Assembly: GCF_017639855.1 (NCBI RefSeq)
Contig: NZ_CP072115.1
Location: 1,240,001 to 1,304,000, forward strand
Source: Streptococcus sp. zg-86
GTDB taxonomy: Bacteria; Bacillota; Bacilli; Lactobacillales; Streptococcaceae
Direction: 5' to 3'
DNA: 64,000 nucleotides
Shown here: piece after piece, positions 53,136 through 61,426 of the stretch
Position numbering within the stretch: the stretch's first letter is position 1
How the letters are laid out: every line of letters begins with the position of its first letter
Notes under the pieces: generated by a model
Told to the model about the DNA's origin: nothing
The model's database searches: none
What the model saw: only the letters and a program-made list of their open reading frames with translations
Program-made: the position numbers and the translations under genes

Positions 53136-54374
53136 TTATTGAATAGAGGCACCCGAATCGGCATCTGTTGTCAGATCTGCTCCAGAACCAGCTGCATCGG
53201 TACTAGAAGCTCCAGAATCAGCATCTGTTGCACCATGCACCGTTTGCATTCCTGTACCACCAACCAATCGTTGGCCAGTTTCTTTTAGATACCAGTCTAA
53301 CCAAGGTTTAAAGTTGAAGATAATCTCATTTATGCCAGCATACGATCCATCTGGGTAGTACATCGCTTGATAATTATGCGTATTAATCACTTCTGGAGGT
53401 GTTCCCGGAACAATCGTACGGACATATTCTTGGTTACCATTTCGTAAGGTTCCCACAACCCACTCAACATTCTTCATACGTGCTGGTGGCAATGTGCCGT
53501 GAACTGTACCAAGGCGATTTCCTACCTGTTCTTTTACACGTTTACCTAACATGGTATTTGGATCTGGATGAGCATCGTTATAGTACAAGAATTGGTTGTT
53601 ATCGTCAGCATAGGTCAATTCAAATGGCATAGCATTTAAAAACATATTCAGTTGATTAACCGTCAACAAACCATTGTCCAGCTTGACATAGGTATCCCCT
53701 TCTACTGCGTTGACTTGTTTTGCAGCCTTTTCTAGCCAGTCTGGATCATCTGGATCAATACCAAGAATAGTTGTATCAATCGCTCCCTTACAATAAAGGT
53801 CTTCTGCTTCAATTGGTTTTGGTTTCTTCAAACTAGACACAACTCCTACGTATTTGATGAAATTGTCAAGGCACATTTCTAGGAATTTCACTGTTCCTTG
53901 ATCGGTAATATTTCCATTTCCGTCAAAGGCTTCTTTTGCCTTTCCAAGCAAGAACTCATTTCCTGGTAGCGTAAAGGCATTGACTCCTGGAGCGTCCAAA
54001 ATCTTGCGTAAATGCACTTGAGCTCGAGATGTTCCCTGATCATAGTAAGAAGCGCCTACAATCATGACAGGTTTGTCTTCAAAAGGGTGAACCTTAAAGG
54101 ACAACCATTCAAGCACGCTTTTTAGAGCTGCTGTAATGGTATGATTGTGTTCTGGTGTCGCAATAATGACACCGTCTGCTCGGGTAATTTTATGGTAGAG
54201 AAGACGCAATTGGAAGCATTCTTCCCAGTTTTCATCCTGATTGAACATCGGAATATCATCGATTTCTAATACTTCTAATTCGAATTTTACTTTGAATTGT
54301 CTTCTGATGAATTCTAATAATTTTCGATTGTATGATTCGTCCGCATTTGACCCTACAAGTCCTACAAATTTCAT
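53136..54374 (-). CDS. NADPH-dependent FMN reductase fused to a PAS-like domain, with repetitive acidic tail
   Basis: A 412-residue protein. Residues about 1-190 are a flavodoxin-fold FMN reductase (MKFVGLVGSNADESYNRKLL, ATPEHNHTITAALKSVLEWL, ASYYDQGTSRAQVHLRKIL). Residues about 225-370 match the PAS-like domain of DUF438-type proteins (FELTYADDNNQFLYYND, GKRVKEQVGNRLGTVHGT, NGNQEYVRTIVPGTPPEVIN). The last 35 residues are Ala/Asp/Ser/Gly-rich with TDADSGAS twice. The start at 54374 has AAAGGAG 8 nt upstream; a longer frame to 54407 overlaps the previous gene. It lies 17 bp downstream of a second FMN reductase gene that resembles its N-terminal half, in one operon. Confidence 0.85.
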   Translation of the reverse strand: MKFVGLVGSNADESYNRKLLEFIRRQFKVKFELEVLEIDDIPMFNQDENWEECFQLRLLYHKITRADGVIIATPEHNHTITAALKSVLEWLSFKVHPFEDKPVMIVGASYYDQGTSRAQVHLRKILDAPGVNAFTLPGNEFLLGKAKEAFDGNGNITDQGTVKFLEMCLDNFIKYVGVVSSLKKPKPIEAEDLYCKGAIDTTILGIDPDDPDWLEKAAKQVNAVEGDTYVKLDNGLLTVNQLNMFLNAMPFELTYADDNNQFLYYNDAHPDPNTMLGKRVKEQVGNRLGTVHGTLPPARMKNVEWVVGTLRNGNQEYVRTIVPGTPPEVINTHNYQAMYYPDGSYAGINEIIFNFKPWLDWYLKETGQRLVGGTGMQTVHGATDADSGASSTDAAGSGADLTTDADSGASIQ

Positions 54375-54391
54375 GGTTCTACTCCTTTTTC

Positions 54392-54994
54392 CTATAAACT
54401 TTCCCAATCAAAATTTTCAGCTTCTTTGTGCAATAAGGCTTTGGCATTGGATAATTTACCTGTAATTTTCACAAAGAGTCTAAAGTCATCAAATAAGGCT
54501 TCCAATTTTTGAATGGTATCCAGGTCGATGAGGTCACCATCACTATTAAAAGCTTGAAGAGAGTGAGACAATAAAAATTCTTCTGGAATAACATTCGCCT
54601 TAATCTCAGGAGCATTCAAGATTTGACGTAATTGGAGTTGCGCACGAGATGATCCTAAGGTTCCATAGGAAGCACCTGTAATCATCACCGGTTTATTTAA
54701 CAGTGGATAAATGCCATAGGATAGCCAAGCTAGGGCACTCATTAAGACAGCTGGAATAGAATGGTCATATTCTGGTGTTCCAATGATGACGCCATCTGCA
54801 GCTGCGATTTTCTCTGCAATTTCTGTCACAATTGGTGGAACCGTTTTATTGGCAGGCTTATTAAATAAGGGAATATCTTTGATTTCAATCAATTCAATCT
54901 CTGCGACATCCGCAAAATGTTTTTGGATGTATTGAAGTAATTTTCGATTGGTTGATTGGGCAGAATTCGTCCCAACAATAGCAATGAATTTCAT
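54392..54994 (-). CDS. NADPH-dependent FMN reductase
   Basis: A 200-residue flavodoxin-like NAD(P)H:FMN oxidoreductase: MKFIAIVGTNSAQSTNRKLL, GVIIGTPEYDHSIPAVLMSA and TGASYGTLGSSRAQLQLRQI are the flavin-binding signatures. It parallels the first half of the neighbour at 53136-54374, showing tandem duplication. It would pass electrons from NADPH to free FMN, quinones or similar acceptors. It is first in the two-gene operon, behind a promoter overlapped by a cre site. Confidence 0.9.
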   Translation of the reverse strand: MKFIAIVGTNSAQSTNRKLLQYIQKHFADVAEIELIEIKDIPLFNKPANKTVPPIVTEIAEKIAAADGVIIGTPEYDHSIPAVLMSALAWLSYGIYPLLNKPVMITGASYGTLGSSRAQLQLRQILNAPEIKANVIPEEFLLSHSLQAFNSDGDLIDLDTIQKLEALFDDFRLFVKITGKLSNAKALLHKEAENFDWESL

Positions 54995-55029
54995 ATTTAT
55001 ACCTTCTTATCTAATATATATTCGTATTC

Positions 55030-55066
55030 ATTCTATCACTTTTGCTATTATTTGTAAACGTTTTTA
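55030..55066 (-). promoter_or_regulatory. Promoter of the FMN reductase operon with overlapping cre site
   Basis: On the minus strand TTTACA (55058-55053), 17-nt spacer and TAGAAT (55035-55030) preceded by TGA. The plus-strand word TGTAAACGTTTTTA (55053-55066) matches the cre consensus at 13 of 14 positions and covers the -35 box, so CcpA binding should block RNA polymerase. The cre also overlaps the last codon of apbE. Confidence 0.65.
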
Positions 55067-55996
55067 TTTTACCAAAGCATTTCTCAGACCATCTGTCACC
55101 AGCATTTCATTGTCAGTTGTCAGAATAATCGCTTCAATCCCTTCTTGGTCTTGAACTGTTTGGTAGATTTCTTGAATAGGTCGTCCAAATAAACGGGTGG
55201 TCCAGATTTCTCCGTCAACTGATTGTTTGGAAACGATGGTCAGACTTGCGACATCACTTGTGACGGGATAGCCTGTCTGACTATCAAAGATATGGTGGTA
55301 GGTTTTTCCTTCATAGGTAAAGGTCCGTTCGTAGATACCTGAGGTGACAACAGAGCCGTCTTCAATTTTTACAATAGCAATATTATTTCCTCTTGGAAGG
55401 TTTGGATGTTGAATACCAATATGCCACTGGCCATCTGGATTGTGGCTAGCCTGGCCAAATGTCAGGACATTGCCCCCCAGATTGATAAGACCTTTTGATA
55501 CGCCAACACGGTGTAGGTGTTCGACAATCCGATCCGCAATGTAGCCTTTTGCAAGGGCACCTAGGTCAATGGCCATTCCTTCTTTTCGTAAATAGATAGA
55601 TTGCGTTTCCTCATCTAGTTCAATGTCTTGCGGATTGATTAAGGCTAATTTTTTATCAATCTCTGCTTGGCTAGGGACACGCGCATCTGAAAAGCCAATC
55701 CGCCAAGTTTGTACGAGAGGACCAATTGTGATATTTAAACGGCTATTGGAAGCGCAACTATGGAACTTTCCAAGTGCAATCAATTCAAATAAATCAGACG
55801 CAACAGGGACTGCTTGAATCCCTGCATTATAATTCACTTCCATGAGTTCAGATGTTAAATCGTTGGCCGAAAAGCGATCCTTATACAGATATAAGAGCTC
55901 CTCTACTTGATCTAAAATTGGCTCCGCCTCTTGGTGCCAAATTTTAATATCAATGACTGTTCCCATGAGACGAAGTTGTCGACTACTCGCTTGCAT
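55064..55996 (-). CDS. apbE: FAD:protein FMN transferase ApbE
   Basis: A 310-residue flavin transferase that attaches FMN by a phosphoester bond to Thr/Ser of target flavoproteins. The family core is seen: RLNITIGPLVQTWRIGF near 145-161, IDLGALAKGYIADRIVEHL near 180-198 and INLGGNVLTFG near 210-220. No lipobox or signal peptide is present, so it acts in the cytoplasm, unlike the exported lipoprotein forms. It overlaps the pde2 stop by 14 bp. No substrate with the D-x-x-T/S-G-A-T flavinylation motif was identified in the window. Confidence 0.92.
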   Translation of the reverse strand: MQASSRQLRLMGTVIDIKIWHQEAEPILDQVEELLYLYKDRFSANDLTSELMEVNYNAGIQAVPVASDLFELIALGKFHSCASNSRLNITIGPLVQTWRIGFSDARVPSQAEIDKKLALINPQDIELDEETQSIYLRKEGMAIDLGALAKGYIADRIVEHLHRVGVSKGLINLGGNVLTFGQASHNPDGQWHIGIQHPNLPRGNNIAIVKIEDGSVVTSGIYERTFTYEGKTYHHIFDSQTGYPVTSDVASLTIVSKQSVDGEIWTTRLFGRPIQEIYQTVQDQEGIEAIILTTDNEMLVTDGLRNALVK

Positions 55997-56921
55997 CTGC
56001 CGCCACCTGTTTTAATTCTTGGTAAATTTCCTCATTTTCTTCAATCGAATATGAGTTGGCACCGCTGGCTAAAGGATGACCTCCTCCATGATGGCGCTTG
56101 GCAATTTCATTGATAGGAAGAAACTTACTGCGCAACCGCACCCGATAAGAACCGTCAGGTTGCTCCACAAAAACACCCCAGCTTTTGACTGTATTGATAC
56201 GACCTGGTACTCCTACGATAAAAGCGGTATCTGCATCTCCAATGCCAAATTCCTTGAGCAAGGTTTGGCTGAGAAGCACACGTGCTGCTCCATTTTCATC
56301 AATTTCCAAATGATCATAGACATAGCCAATTAACTTAGCAACACTATAATCAACTGACTCCATTTGCCGCGAAAGACCTGCAAAATCAAACTCATACTGA
56401 CGAAGTTTTGCCACAATGTCAAATGTTTTTGCCGAAGTTGCTGGATACAAAAAGCGCCCTGTATCCCCCACAATACCTGCATAGAGTAGGTAGGCAATGT
56501 CCGCATCTATTTCCAGCCCCATATCAAAGGCAAACTGCGCAATCATTTCGCTACAAGAGCTAGCGCTGGTATTGACCCATGAAAGATCTCCGTAGACTTC
56601 ATCGTTTGGATGATGGTCAATCTTGATGAGAAAATCGCCCTGATTATAGCGTTTGTCATCAATACGAGCTTGATTGGCTGTGTCCGTCACAATAACCAAG
56701 GCTCCTTGGTATTCCTCATCCGCTACTGTTTCCATTTCCGCCAACCAAGCAAGATTTGGCTCTGTATAGCCGGTCACCTTAATCGTTTTTTCTGGAAAAT
56801 TCTTCTGCAATAAGCGCTGTAATCCGACTTGACTCCCTAGGGCATCTGGATCCGGCCGCATATGACGATGAATGACAATGGTTTGGTACTCTCTTATTTT
56901 TTCTAATATCATTTCTAGCAT
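55983..56921 (-). CDS. pde2: DHH/DHHA1 phosphoesterase (Pde2/NrnA-like)
   Basis: A 312-residue DHH-family phosphodiesterase: VIHRHMRPDPDALGSQ near the N-terminus and KIDHHPNDEVYGDLSW near 117 supply the Mn2+ site, and HHGGGHPLASGANSYS near 290 is the DHHA1 substrate motif. It closely resembles pneumococcal Pde2, which hydrolyses pApA from c-di-AMP breakdown to AMP; relatives act as NrnA nanoRNase. The ATG at 56921 is preferred to the upstream GTG (56930) because AAGGAG is 8 nt before it. Confidence 0.9.
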   Translation of the reverse strand: MLEMILEKIREYQTIVIHRHMRPDPDALGSQVGLQRLLQKNFPEKTIKVTGYTEPNLAWLAEMETVADEEYQGALVIVTDTANQARIDDKRYNQGDFLIKIDHHPNDEVYGDLSWVNTSASSCSEMIAQFAFDMGLEIDADIAYLLYAGIVGDTGRFLYPATSAKTFDIVAKLRQYEFDFAGLSRQMESVDYSVAKLIGYVYDHLEIDENGAARVLLSQTLLKEFGIGDADTAFIVGVPGRINTVKSWGVFVEQPDGSYRVRLRSKFLPINEIAKRHHGGGHPLASGANSYSIEENEEIYQELKQVAADASE

Positions 56922-56982
56922 TCTAAGCACTCCTTTTTTTCATTCTATCATAAAAATGACGCTTTTGAAAATTTGGAGAATG

Positions 56983-56991
56983 TGGTATACT
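56983..56991 (+). promoter_or_regulatory. Flavodoxin promoter (extended -10)
   Basis: TGGTATACT; a TTGAAA lies 15 bp and TTTTGA 17 bp upstream. Confidence 0.6.
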
Positions 56992-57020
56992 AGTGCTATC
57001 ATCTATTTTTGGAGGAAACT

Positions 57021-57476
57021 ATGGCACTAGCAAAAATTGTCTACGCTAGTATGACAGGCAATACAGAAGAAATTGCAGATATTGTCGCAACAAAACTCGA
57101 AGAGCTTGGTCTTGAAGTGCACAATGACGAGTGTACTACTGTCGAAACAGAAGAAATCTTAGACGCAGATATTATCATCGTAGCAACCTATACCTATTCT
57201 TATGGGGGCGACGGGGAATTGCCAGACGAAATTGTAGATTTCTATACAGACCTAGCTGATTATGACTTGACAGGAAAAATCTACGGCGTCTGCGGATCTG
57301 GCGACACCTTCTATGAAGATTTTTGTAAGTCAGTAGACGATTTTGACCTCATGCTCGCTTCACGTGGCGCAACCAAAGGAGCAGAAAATGTCAAGGTCGA
57401 CTTAGCAGCTGAAGAAGACGATATTGTCAATCTCGAAAAATTCGCAACAGATCTTGTTGCAGCTTTAGAGCCCTAA
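57021..57476 (+). CDS. fld: Flavodoxin
   Basis: A 151-residue short-chain flavodoxin: YASMTGNTEEIADIVATKL holds the FMN phosphate loop, TYTYSYGGDGELPDE and GSGDTFYEDFCKS surround the isoalloxazine ring. It is very acidic, as expected for an electron carrier. The start at 57021 is chosen because GGAGG is 7 nt upstream; the TTG at 57009 would include it. It is convergent with a ClC gene and shares a terminator. Confidence 0.93.
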   Translation: MALAKIVYASMTGNTEEIADIVATKLEELGLEVHNDECTTVETEEILDADIIIVATYTYSYGGDGELPDEIVDFYTDLADYDLTGKIYGVCGSGDTFYEDFCKSVDDFDLMLASRGATKGAENVKVDLAAEEDDIVNLEKFATDLVAALEP

Positions 57477-57492
57477 TATATGGAAGTTAACC

Positions 57493-57523
57493 AAAAGGAA
57501 GCCTATTTTGTGGGCCTCCTTTT
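57493..57523. terminator. Bidirectional terminator between flavodoxin and the first ClC gene
   Basis: AAAAGGAAGCC and GGCCTCCTTTT form an 11-bp stem (one G-T pair) with A/T tails. Confidence 0.8.
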
Positions 57524-57530
57524 CTCTTAT

Positions 57531-58757
57531 TTATTCTACATCGATAACTAAAGCCTGTTGCAAACCATAAATAGATTGCTTGCGATTGAACTGGTAGCTA
57601 ATGATAACGGTAATCGTAAAAAATGGGAGATGATGAAAGCCAAAGACCTCTCCGCCAATCAGTATAGGAGCAAGTAGGGTATTGGTCGCGCTGGCAAAGA
57701 CACTGATATACCCTGCTGCTGCAACCAGTTCTACCGGAAGTCCAAAAAATGGAGCCAAGATAACACCAAGAGACGCACCGATAGCAAACAAGGGTGTCAC
57801 CTCTCCCCCTTGAAATCCAGCCGCTAGGGTTATAGTGGTAAAGAGCAATTTCAGTAGAAAATCATAGGAATAGATTTGCTGGTTTGAAAAGCTCTGTTCA
57901 ATCAAATTTGTTCCCAGACCTGCATAGCGCCCAAAGTGAGCTAAACTAATGGCTAGACTAAGCATTAGACCAATGATGGTAATTCTCCAATAGGGATTGG
58001 GCAAATAGTGAAGAGCCTGTTTTTTTAGATACTGCTGAAGAGAGATAAAAGCATTTCCAGTCAGACCAAAGAAAAGACCCAAGAGAATATATTTGACAAA
58101 CACGGAAACGGTTAGCTCTGGAGTGGTTACAATCACATGGGTAAATTTTTCCAAGCCTAAGAGATGAGAAAAGCTACTAGCAGTATAGACCGTAACAAGA
58201 GCTGGCAGTAAGGCATACAATTGAAGCTGGCCAATCGCAAGCACCTCTAAGGCAAAAAAGAGGGCTGCAAGCGGGGTTTGAAATAAGCCTGCAAAACCTG
58301 CTGCCATACCTGTCACTAGAATCACTTGTTCGTGCTTAGGAAAGGTAAAAAAGCGGTCAAATTGATGAGAAATAGCTGCACCAAGTTGGACTGCAACTCC
58401 TTCTCTACCAGCACTCCCACCAAATAAATGGGTTAACCAAGTGGACAAGATGACAAGTGGAATGAGCGAAGATGGAATCTTTCTATCTTCACCATGAGCC
58501 ACTTCAAAAACAAGCGCCATTCCTTTTTGTGCTTCCTTGCTAAAATGCTGGTAAAGAAAAACAATCACAAGTCCAGCTAGTCCCAGAAAAGGCAAGAGAG
58601 CACTAAGGTGGCTCGTCCGCCATTCTCCAATCCAGAGCAAAACACGACCAAAAAGGGTTGTTAAGCCACCTGTCATCAGACCCACGATTAGACCAAACAC
58701 AGCTAAACGAATCGTCACACTATAGGGATGTTGATAACTTTCTTTTATGGGAATCAT
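57531..58757 (-). CDS. ClC-family anion channel/antiporter (short form)
   Basis: A 408-residue ClC protein with about ten membrane segments and no CBS or TrkA_C tail. The gating-glutamate motif reads GSAGREGVAVQLGAAISHQF, where the usual GREGP is GREGV, and the first selectivity motif (GSGIP in canonical ClC) is not evident. FAGLFQTPLAALFFALEVLA and GGEVTPLFAIGASLG follow. The divergence from canonical Cl- ClC motifs is shared by fluoride-exporting ClC proteins, so F- export is possible, but this is inference. GGAGG precedes the start. Confidence 0.85.
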   Translation of the reverse strand: MIPIKESYQHPYSVTIRLAVFGLIVGLMTGGLTTLFGRVLLWIGEWRTSHLSALLPFLGLAGLVIVFLYQHFSKEAQKGMALVFEVAHGEDRKIPSSLIPLVILSTWLTHLFGGSAGREGVAVQLGAAISHQFDRFFTFPKHEQVILVTGMAAGFAGLFQTPLAALFFALEVLAIGQLQLYALLPALVTVYTASSFSHLLGLEKFTHVIVTTPELTVSVFVKYILLGLFFGLTGNAFISLQQYLKKQALHYLPNPYWRITIIGLMLSLAISLAHFGRYAGLGTNLIEQSFSNQQIYSYDFLLKLLFTTITLAAGFQGGEVTPLFAIGASLGVILAPFFGLPVELVAAAGYISVFASATNTLLAPILIGGEVFGFHHLPFFTITVIISYQFNRKQSIYGLQQALVIDVE

Positions 58758-58939
58758 CGCTCCTCCTTCTTTTTAAAAAATCTACCAGAGGCTGAGACAA
58801 AAGTCCCTTACCTCCTTATGTTACATATTTTTAATAGTTCGATGCATATCAATAGTCAGGGGAGTGACGATTGATACCTGAGCTTGAAAATCAAAAAGCG
58901 AGGATTGTCTGGTTTGTAAAACGTTGATAAATCAACATT

Positions 58940-59165
58940 CTAGTAGAAGAGATTAGCGAACATTTCGCTAGCTCTATTTCCAACCTTTCACAATTCTTAA
59001 TTGCAAGGAGCGAGCTACGCTCGTTCTATTTCCTGCCTTCCACAATTCTCAATTGCAAGGAGCGAGCTACGCTCGTTCTATTTCCTGCCTTCCACAATTC
59101 TCAATTGCAAGGAGCGAGCTACGCTCGTTCTATTTCCAGCCTTCCACAATTCTCAATTGTGGAAG
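58940..59165. repeat. 52-bp tandem hairpin array
   Basis: The word TTGCAAGGAGCGAGCTACGC recurs at 59001, 59053 and 59105, an exact 52-bp period with nearly identical units. Each unit has a hairpin GAGCG-AGCTA-CGCTC and CAATTCTCAATTG, linked by CTATTTCCTGCC. A diverged leading unit (58960-59000) replaces the stem by AGCGAA-CAT-TTCGCT but keeps CTATTTCCAACC. The 63-codon plus frame across it is a by-product. Confidence 0.8.
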
Positions 59166-59179
59166 CTAGTCAACTTGCG

Positions 59180-59281
59180 GGGGTGGGAGTAAACTAATCC
59201 AGTAGATTAGTTTAGCCCGAACCTAAAAATAAAGGAGTGAGGATAATCGATTTCTTCGAAATCACGATTTCTGTCCCACCC
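59180..59281. repeat. Dispersed intergenic hairpin repeat (copy B, inverted relative to copy A)
   Basis: Homologous to 19379-19540 in the opposite direction: GGGTGGGACAGAAATCGTG, a GAAATCGATTATCCTCACTC block and TTCGGGCTAAA on the minus strand, then a 9-bp stem AAACTAATC-CAGTA-GATTAGTTT (59191-59213). The stem sequence differs from copy A but still pairs. Confidence 0.65.
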
Positions 59282-59345
59282 CCAAAATGATTATTCAAAC
59301 AGAACGGACTGTTCACCATTTTTAAGGTTAAACACTTGAAAAAGG

Positions 59346-60878
59346 CTATAGCAATAACTGTTTGACCTTACTGATTTCTGATTCATTCACTACTAAGAAA
59401 ATGGTCGCACCTGCATGGAGAACTGTAGTACCAGATACCACTTCTGATTTCTGATGATAAATCTGAGTTGTCAGTAAAATATTTTTCGGTAATGCTAAAT
59501 CCCGCACTCGTTTCCCAGCTAGCTTGTCCGATACAATCAGCTCAATCAGCGTTGGCTCTATAATATTTGAAGGTGCTGTGACAGACATTTTGGCTAGCAT
59601 GGCTTCGTAAATCGGCTCCCCTTTTAGCAAATCCATCACAATATAAGAGACGAGAGTAACCACACCAATAGCCATCAGTTGTTTCAAATCCCCTACCATC
59701 TCGGTCACTAAAATCATCGCAGTCAGGGGCGCTTTGGAAATGGCACCAAAATACCCTGCCATGCCTAATACGATAAATAAAGGAAGAGCCGTCTCCGAAA
59801 TAAGATGAAGTTGCTCAAAAGTTAGACCAAAAGTCATGCCCAATAGAGAACCCAAGGTTAACATGGGCAAAAAGATACCGCCTGGTAAACCACTACTATA
59901 CGAAATCATGCTCCAAACGAACCGAATGAAAAAATAAAGACAGATTGTCGCTAAGATTTGATGTTCCTGAGCAAGTGAAATAATCAAACGATGCCCACCA
60001 CCTAGTAGCTGTGGATAGAAATAACCAATCGGAATAATCAGCAAAATGCCAATAACCCCATAAGCATGAGACGGTACTCGACATTTTTCTCCAAAGAAAT
60101 CATAGAAACGGTGAAAGTTTAAAATAACTTTTTCATATCCAAAGCCCATTAGCCCTAAAAAGATTCCCAACAGAACGAAAATCCAATACTGCTTTAAAGA
60201 GAGAAAAGGTAATTCTTGATTCATCGATAGGACGGGGGTCAAGCCAAAAATATTCAAGGAAATAAAATTGGCAACAAGGCTTGCCACTAAGGCTGTTACC
60301 CACACCATACGTGAAAAATGGTGATAAATTTCTTCTACTACAAAAAGAAGACCGGCAATCGGTGCATTAAAGGCTGCTGAAAGACCTGCGGCTGCACCAC
60401 TAGCAATAAAGGCTCTCGTTTCTAATGGACTGGCTTTTAGGAATTTCGCTACACCTTTCGCAGACATTGCTCCTAACTGAATACTCGGTCCCTCACGCCC
60501 TAGCATAAATCCCATTGAAATAGCACATACGCCTGCCACAAATTTTTTCCAAAGTACACTCCACCAGTCCGTACGCAATAGCCCCTTCAATTCTCCCTCA
60601 ATATGGGGAATCCCAGAGCCCTTAATATCTGGATCAGACTTGACTAGTAGGCTAATCAGCCAAACTACCAGTAGACTGACTAGGGTAATCGGTACTAGGC
60701 GGAGCGGATTGGCTTGAGCAGCATGATACTGCGACAGAACTATCTCAAACAGCAGCTCAATCGCTAAGCGGAACAAACTAACCACGACACCTGAGACAAT
60801 CCCAACCACTATACCACGCCAGACAAAACTCATAATCGAGCCTGCTGAAAACCGGAACTCCCTATGATGATTTTCCAT
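59346..60878 (-). CDS. ClC chloride channel/antiporter with TrkA_C domain
   Basis: A 510-residue ClC protein. All canonical selectivity motifs are present: GSGIPHIEGELKG near 91-103, GREGPSIQLG near 128-137 (gating Glu) and PGGIFLPMLTLGSLLG near 335-350. Residues about 435-510 form a TrkA_C-like regulatory domain (KLAGKRVRDLALPKNILLTT). It is likely a Cl-/H+ antiporter or channel in pH or ion balance. AGGAGAGAG precedes the start. It is the second ClC gene within 3.4 kb. Confidence 0.92.
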   Translation of the reverse strand: MENHHREFRFSAGSIMSFVWRGIVVGIVSGVVVSLFRLAIELLFEIVLSQYHAAQANPLRLVPITLVSLLVVWLISLLVKSDPDIKGSGIPHIEGELKGLLRTDWWSVLWKKFVAGVCAISMGFMLGREGPSIQLGAMSAKGVAKFLKASPLETRAFIASGAAAGLSAAFNAPIAGLLFVVEEIYHHFSRMVWVTALVASLVANFISLNIFGLTPVLSMNQELPFLSLKQYWIFVLLGIFLGLMGFGYEKVILNFHRFYDFFGEKCRVPSHAYGVIGILLIIPIGYFYPQLLGGGHRLIISLAQEHQILATICLYFFIRFVWSMISYSSGLPGGIFLPMLTLGSLLGMTFGLTFEQLHLISETALPLFIVLGMAGYFGAISKAPLTAMILVTEMVGDLKQLMAIGVVTLVSYIVMDLLKGEPIYEAMLAKMSVTAPSNIIEPTLIELIVSDKLAGKRVRDLALPKNILLTTQIYHQKSEVVSGTTVLHAGATIFLVVNESEISKVKQLLL

Positions 60879-61203
60879 ACTCTCTCCTATCCTTATCCAC
60901 GATGAATAGCTCCATAAATAAGCAACTGCCTATTTTAGCAAGCATTTACAGTTTCTTACTCTTATTCTACCAAATCTAACCCATTTTTTCGAGGGAAAGT
61001 TGTCTCATCTTCAAAGAAAATATGAACATATTCTCTATTTGTCTAGTTCTGAATGAAGATAGCGATGTTGTTATCTTTTCACTATACCATTTGTACATTT
61101 TTTATTTGCTTTGTTCAGATTTTATACTATACTCACGATGCTGAGCAAGTGGGAGTGGTATTTCTACAACTTATCTTATCTCTCTTTAGTAAATCAGCAT
61201 ATT
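60879..61203. other. Intergenic region without recognised features
   Basis: AT-rich, no open frame with a ribosome binding site, no clear hairpin or repeat. It separates the second ClC gene from the tRNA terminator. Confidence 0.6.
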
Positions 61204-61239
61204 AAAAACCCTTGAAAACATTGATGTTACAAGGGTTTT
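61204..61239 (-). terminator. Terminator after tRNA-Arg
   Basis: On the minus strand AAAACCCTTG and CAAGGGTTTTT form a 10-bp stem, loop about 15 nt, then TTTAAT; 12 nt beyond the tRNA 3' end. Confidence 0.85.
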
Positions 61240-61251
61240 GCTATTTTCCTA

Positions 61252-61323
61252 TCTCCCCTGCAGGAATCGAACCTGCAACTAATTCTTAGGAGGAATTTGT
61301 TATATCCATTTAACTAAGGGAAG
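61252..61323 (-). tRNA. tRNA-Arg (anticodon CCT)
   Basis: A 72-nt cloverleaf on the minus strand. Acceptor CTTCCCT pairs with AGGGGAG (one G-T pair), discriminator A. The anticodon loop CTCCTAA gives anticodon CCT (positions 61290-61288), reading AGG codons. The T arm is GCAGG-TTCGATT-CCTGC. CCA is not encoded. It lies just downstream of rplS, as in other streptococci. Confidence 0.95.
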
Positions 61324-61331
61324 GTTCTTTT

Positions 61332-61360
61332 ATTGTATCGTAGACAGGGCAAGATTGCAA
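61332..61360 (-). promoter_or_regulatory. Possible promoter of tRNA-Arg
   Basis: On the minus strand TTGCAA (61360-61355), 17-nt spacer, TACAAT (61337-61332); the start would fall within a few nt of the mature tRNA 5' end. Confidence 0.5.
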
Positions 61361-61362
61361 GA

Positions 61363-61392
61363 AAAAAATGAAAAGCACCCTTGCGAGTGCTT
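61363..61392 (-). terminator. Terminator of rplS
   Basis: On the minus strand AAGCAC-TCGCAAGG-GTGCTT followed by TTCATTTTTTTC, 35 nt after the rplS stop. Confidence 0.8.
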
Positions 61393-61426
61393 GCATCCAC
61401 TATTGGATTGAAATACCAACCGTTGA

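Noticed and set aside
58758..58850. Fluoride riboswitch upstream of the short ClC gene
   Set aside because: I could not find the conserved crcB-motif segments in the leader.
59001..59192. 63-codon plus-strand ORF across the 52-bp array
   Set aside because: Also a by-product of the repeat; its reading changes frame from unit to unit because 52 is not a multiple of three.
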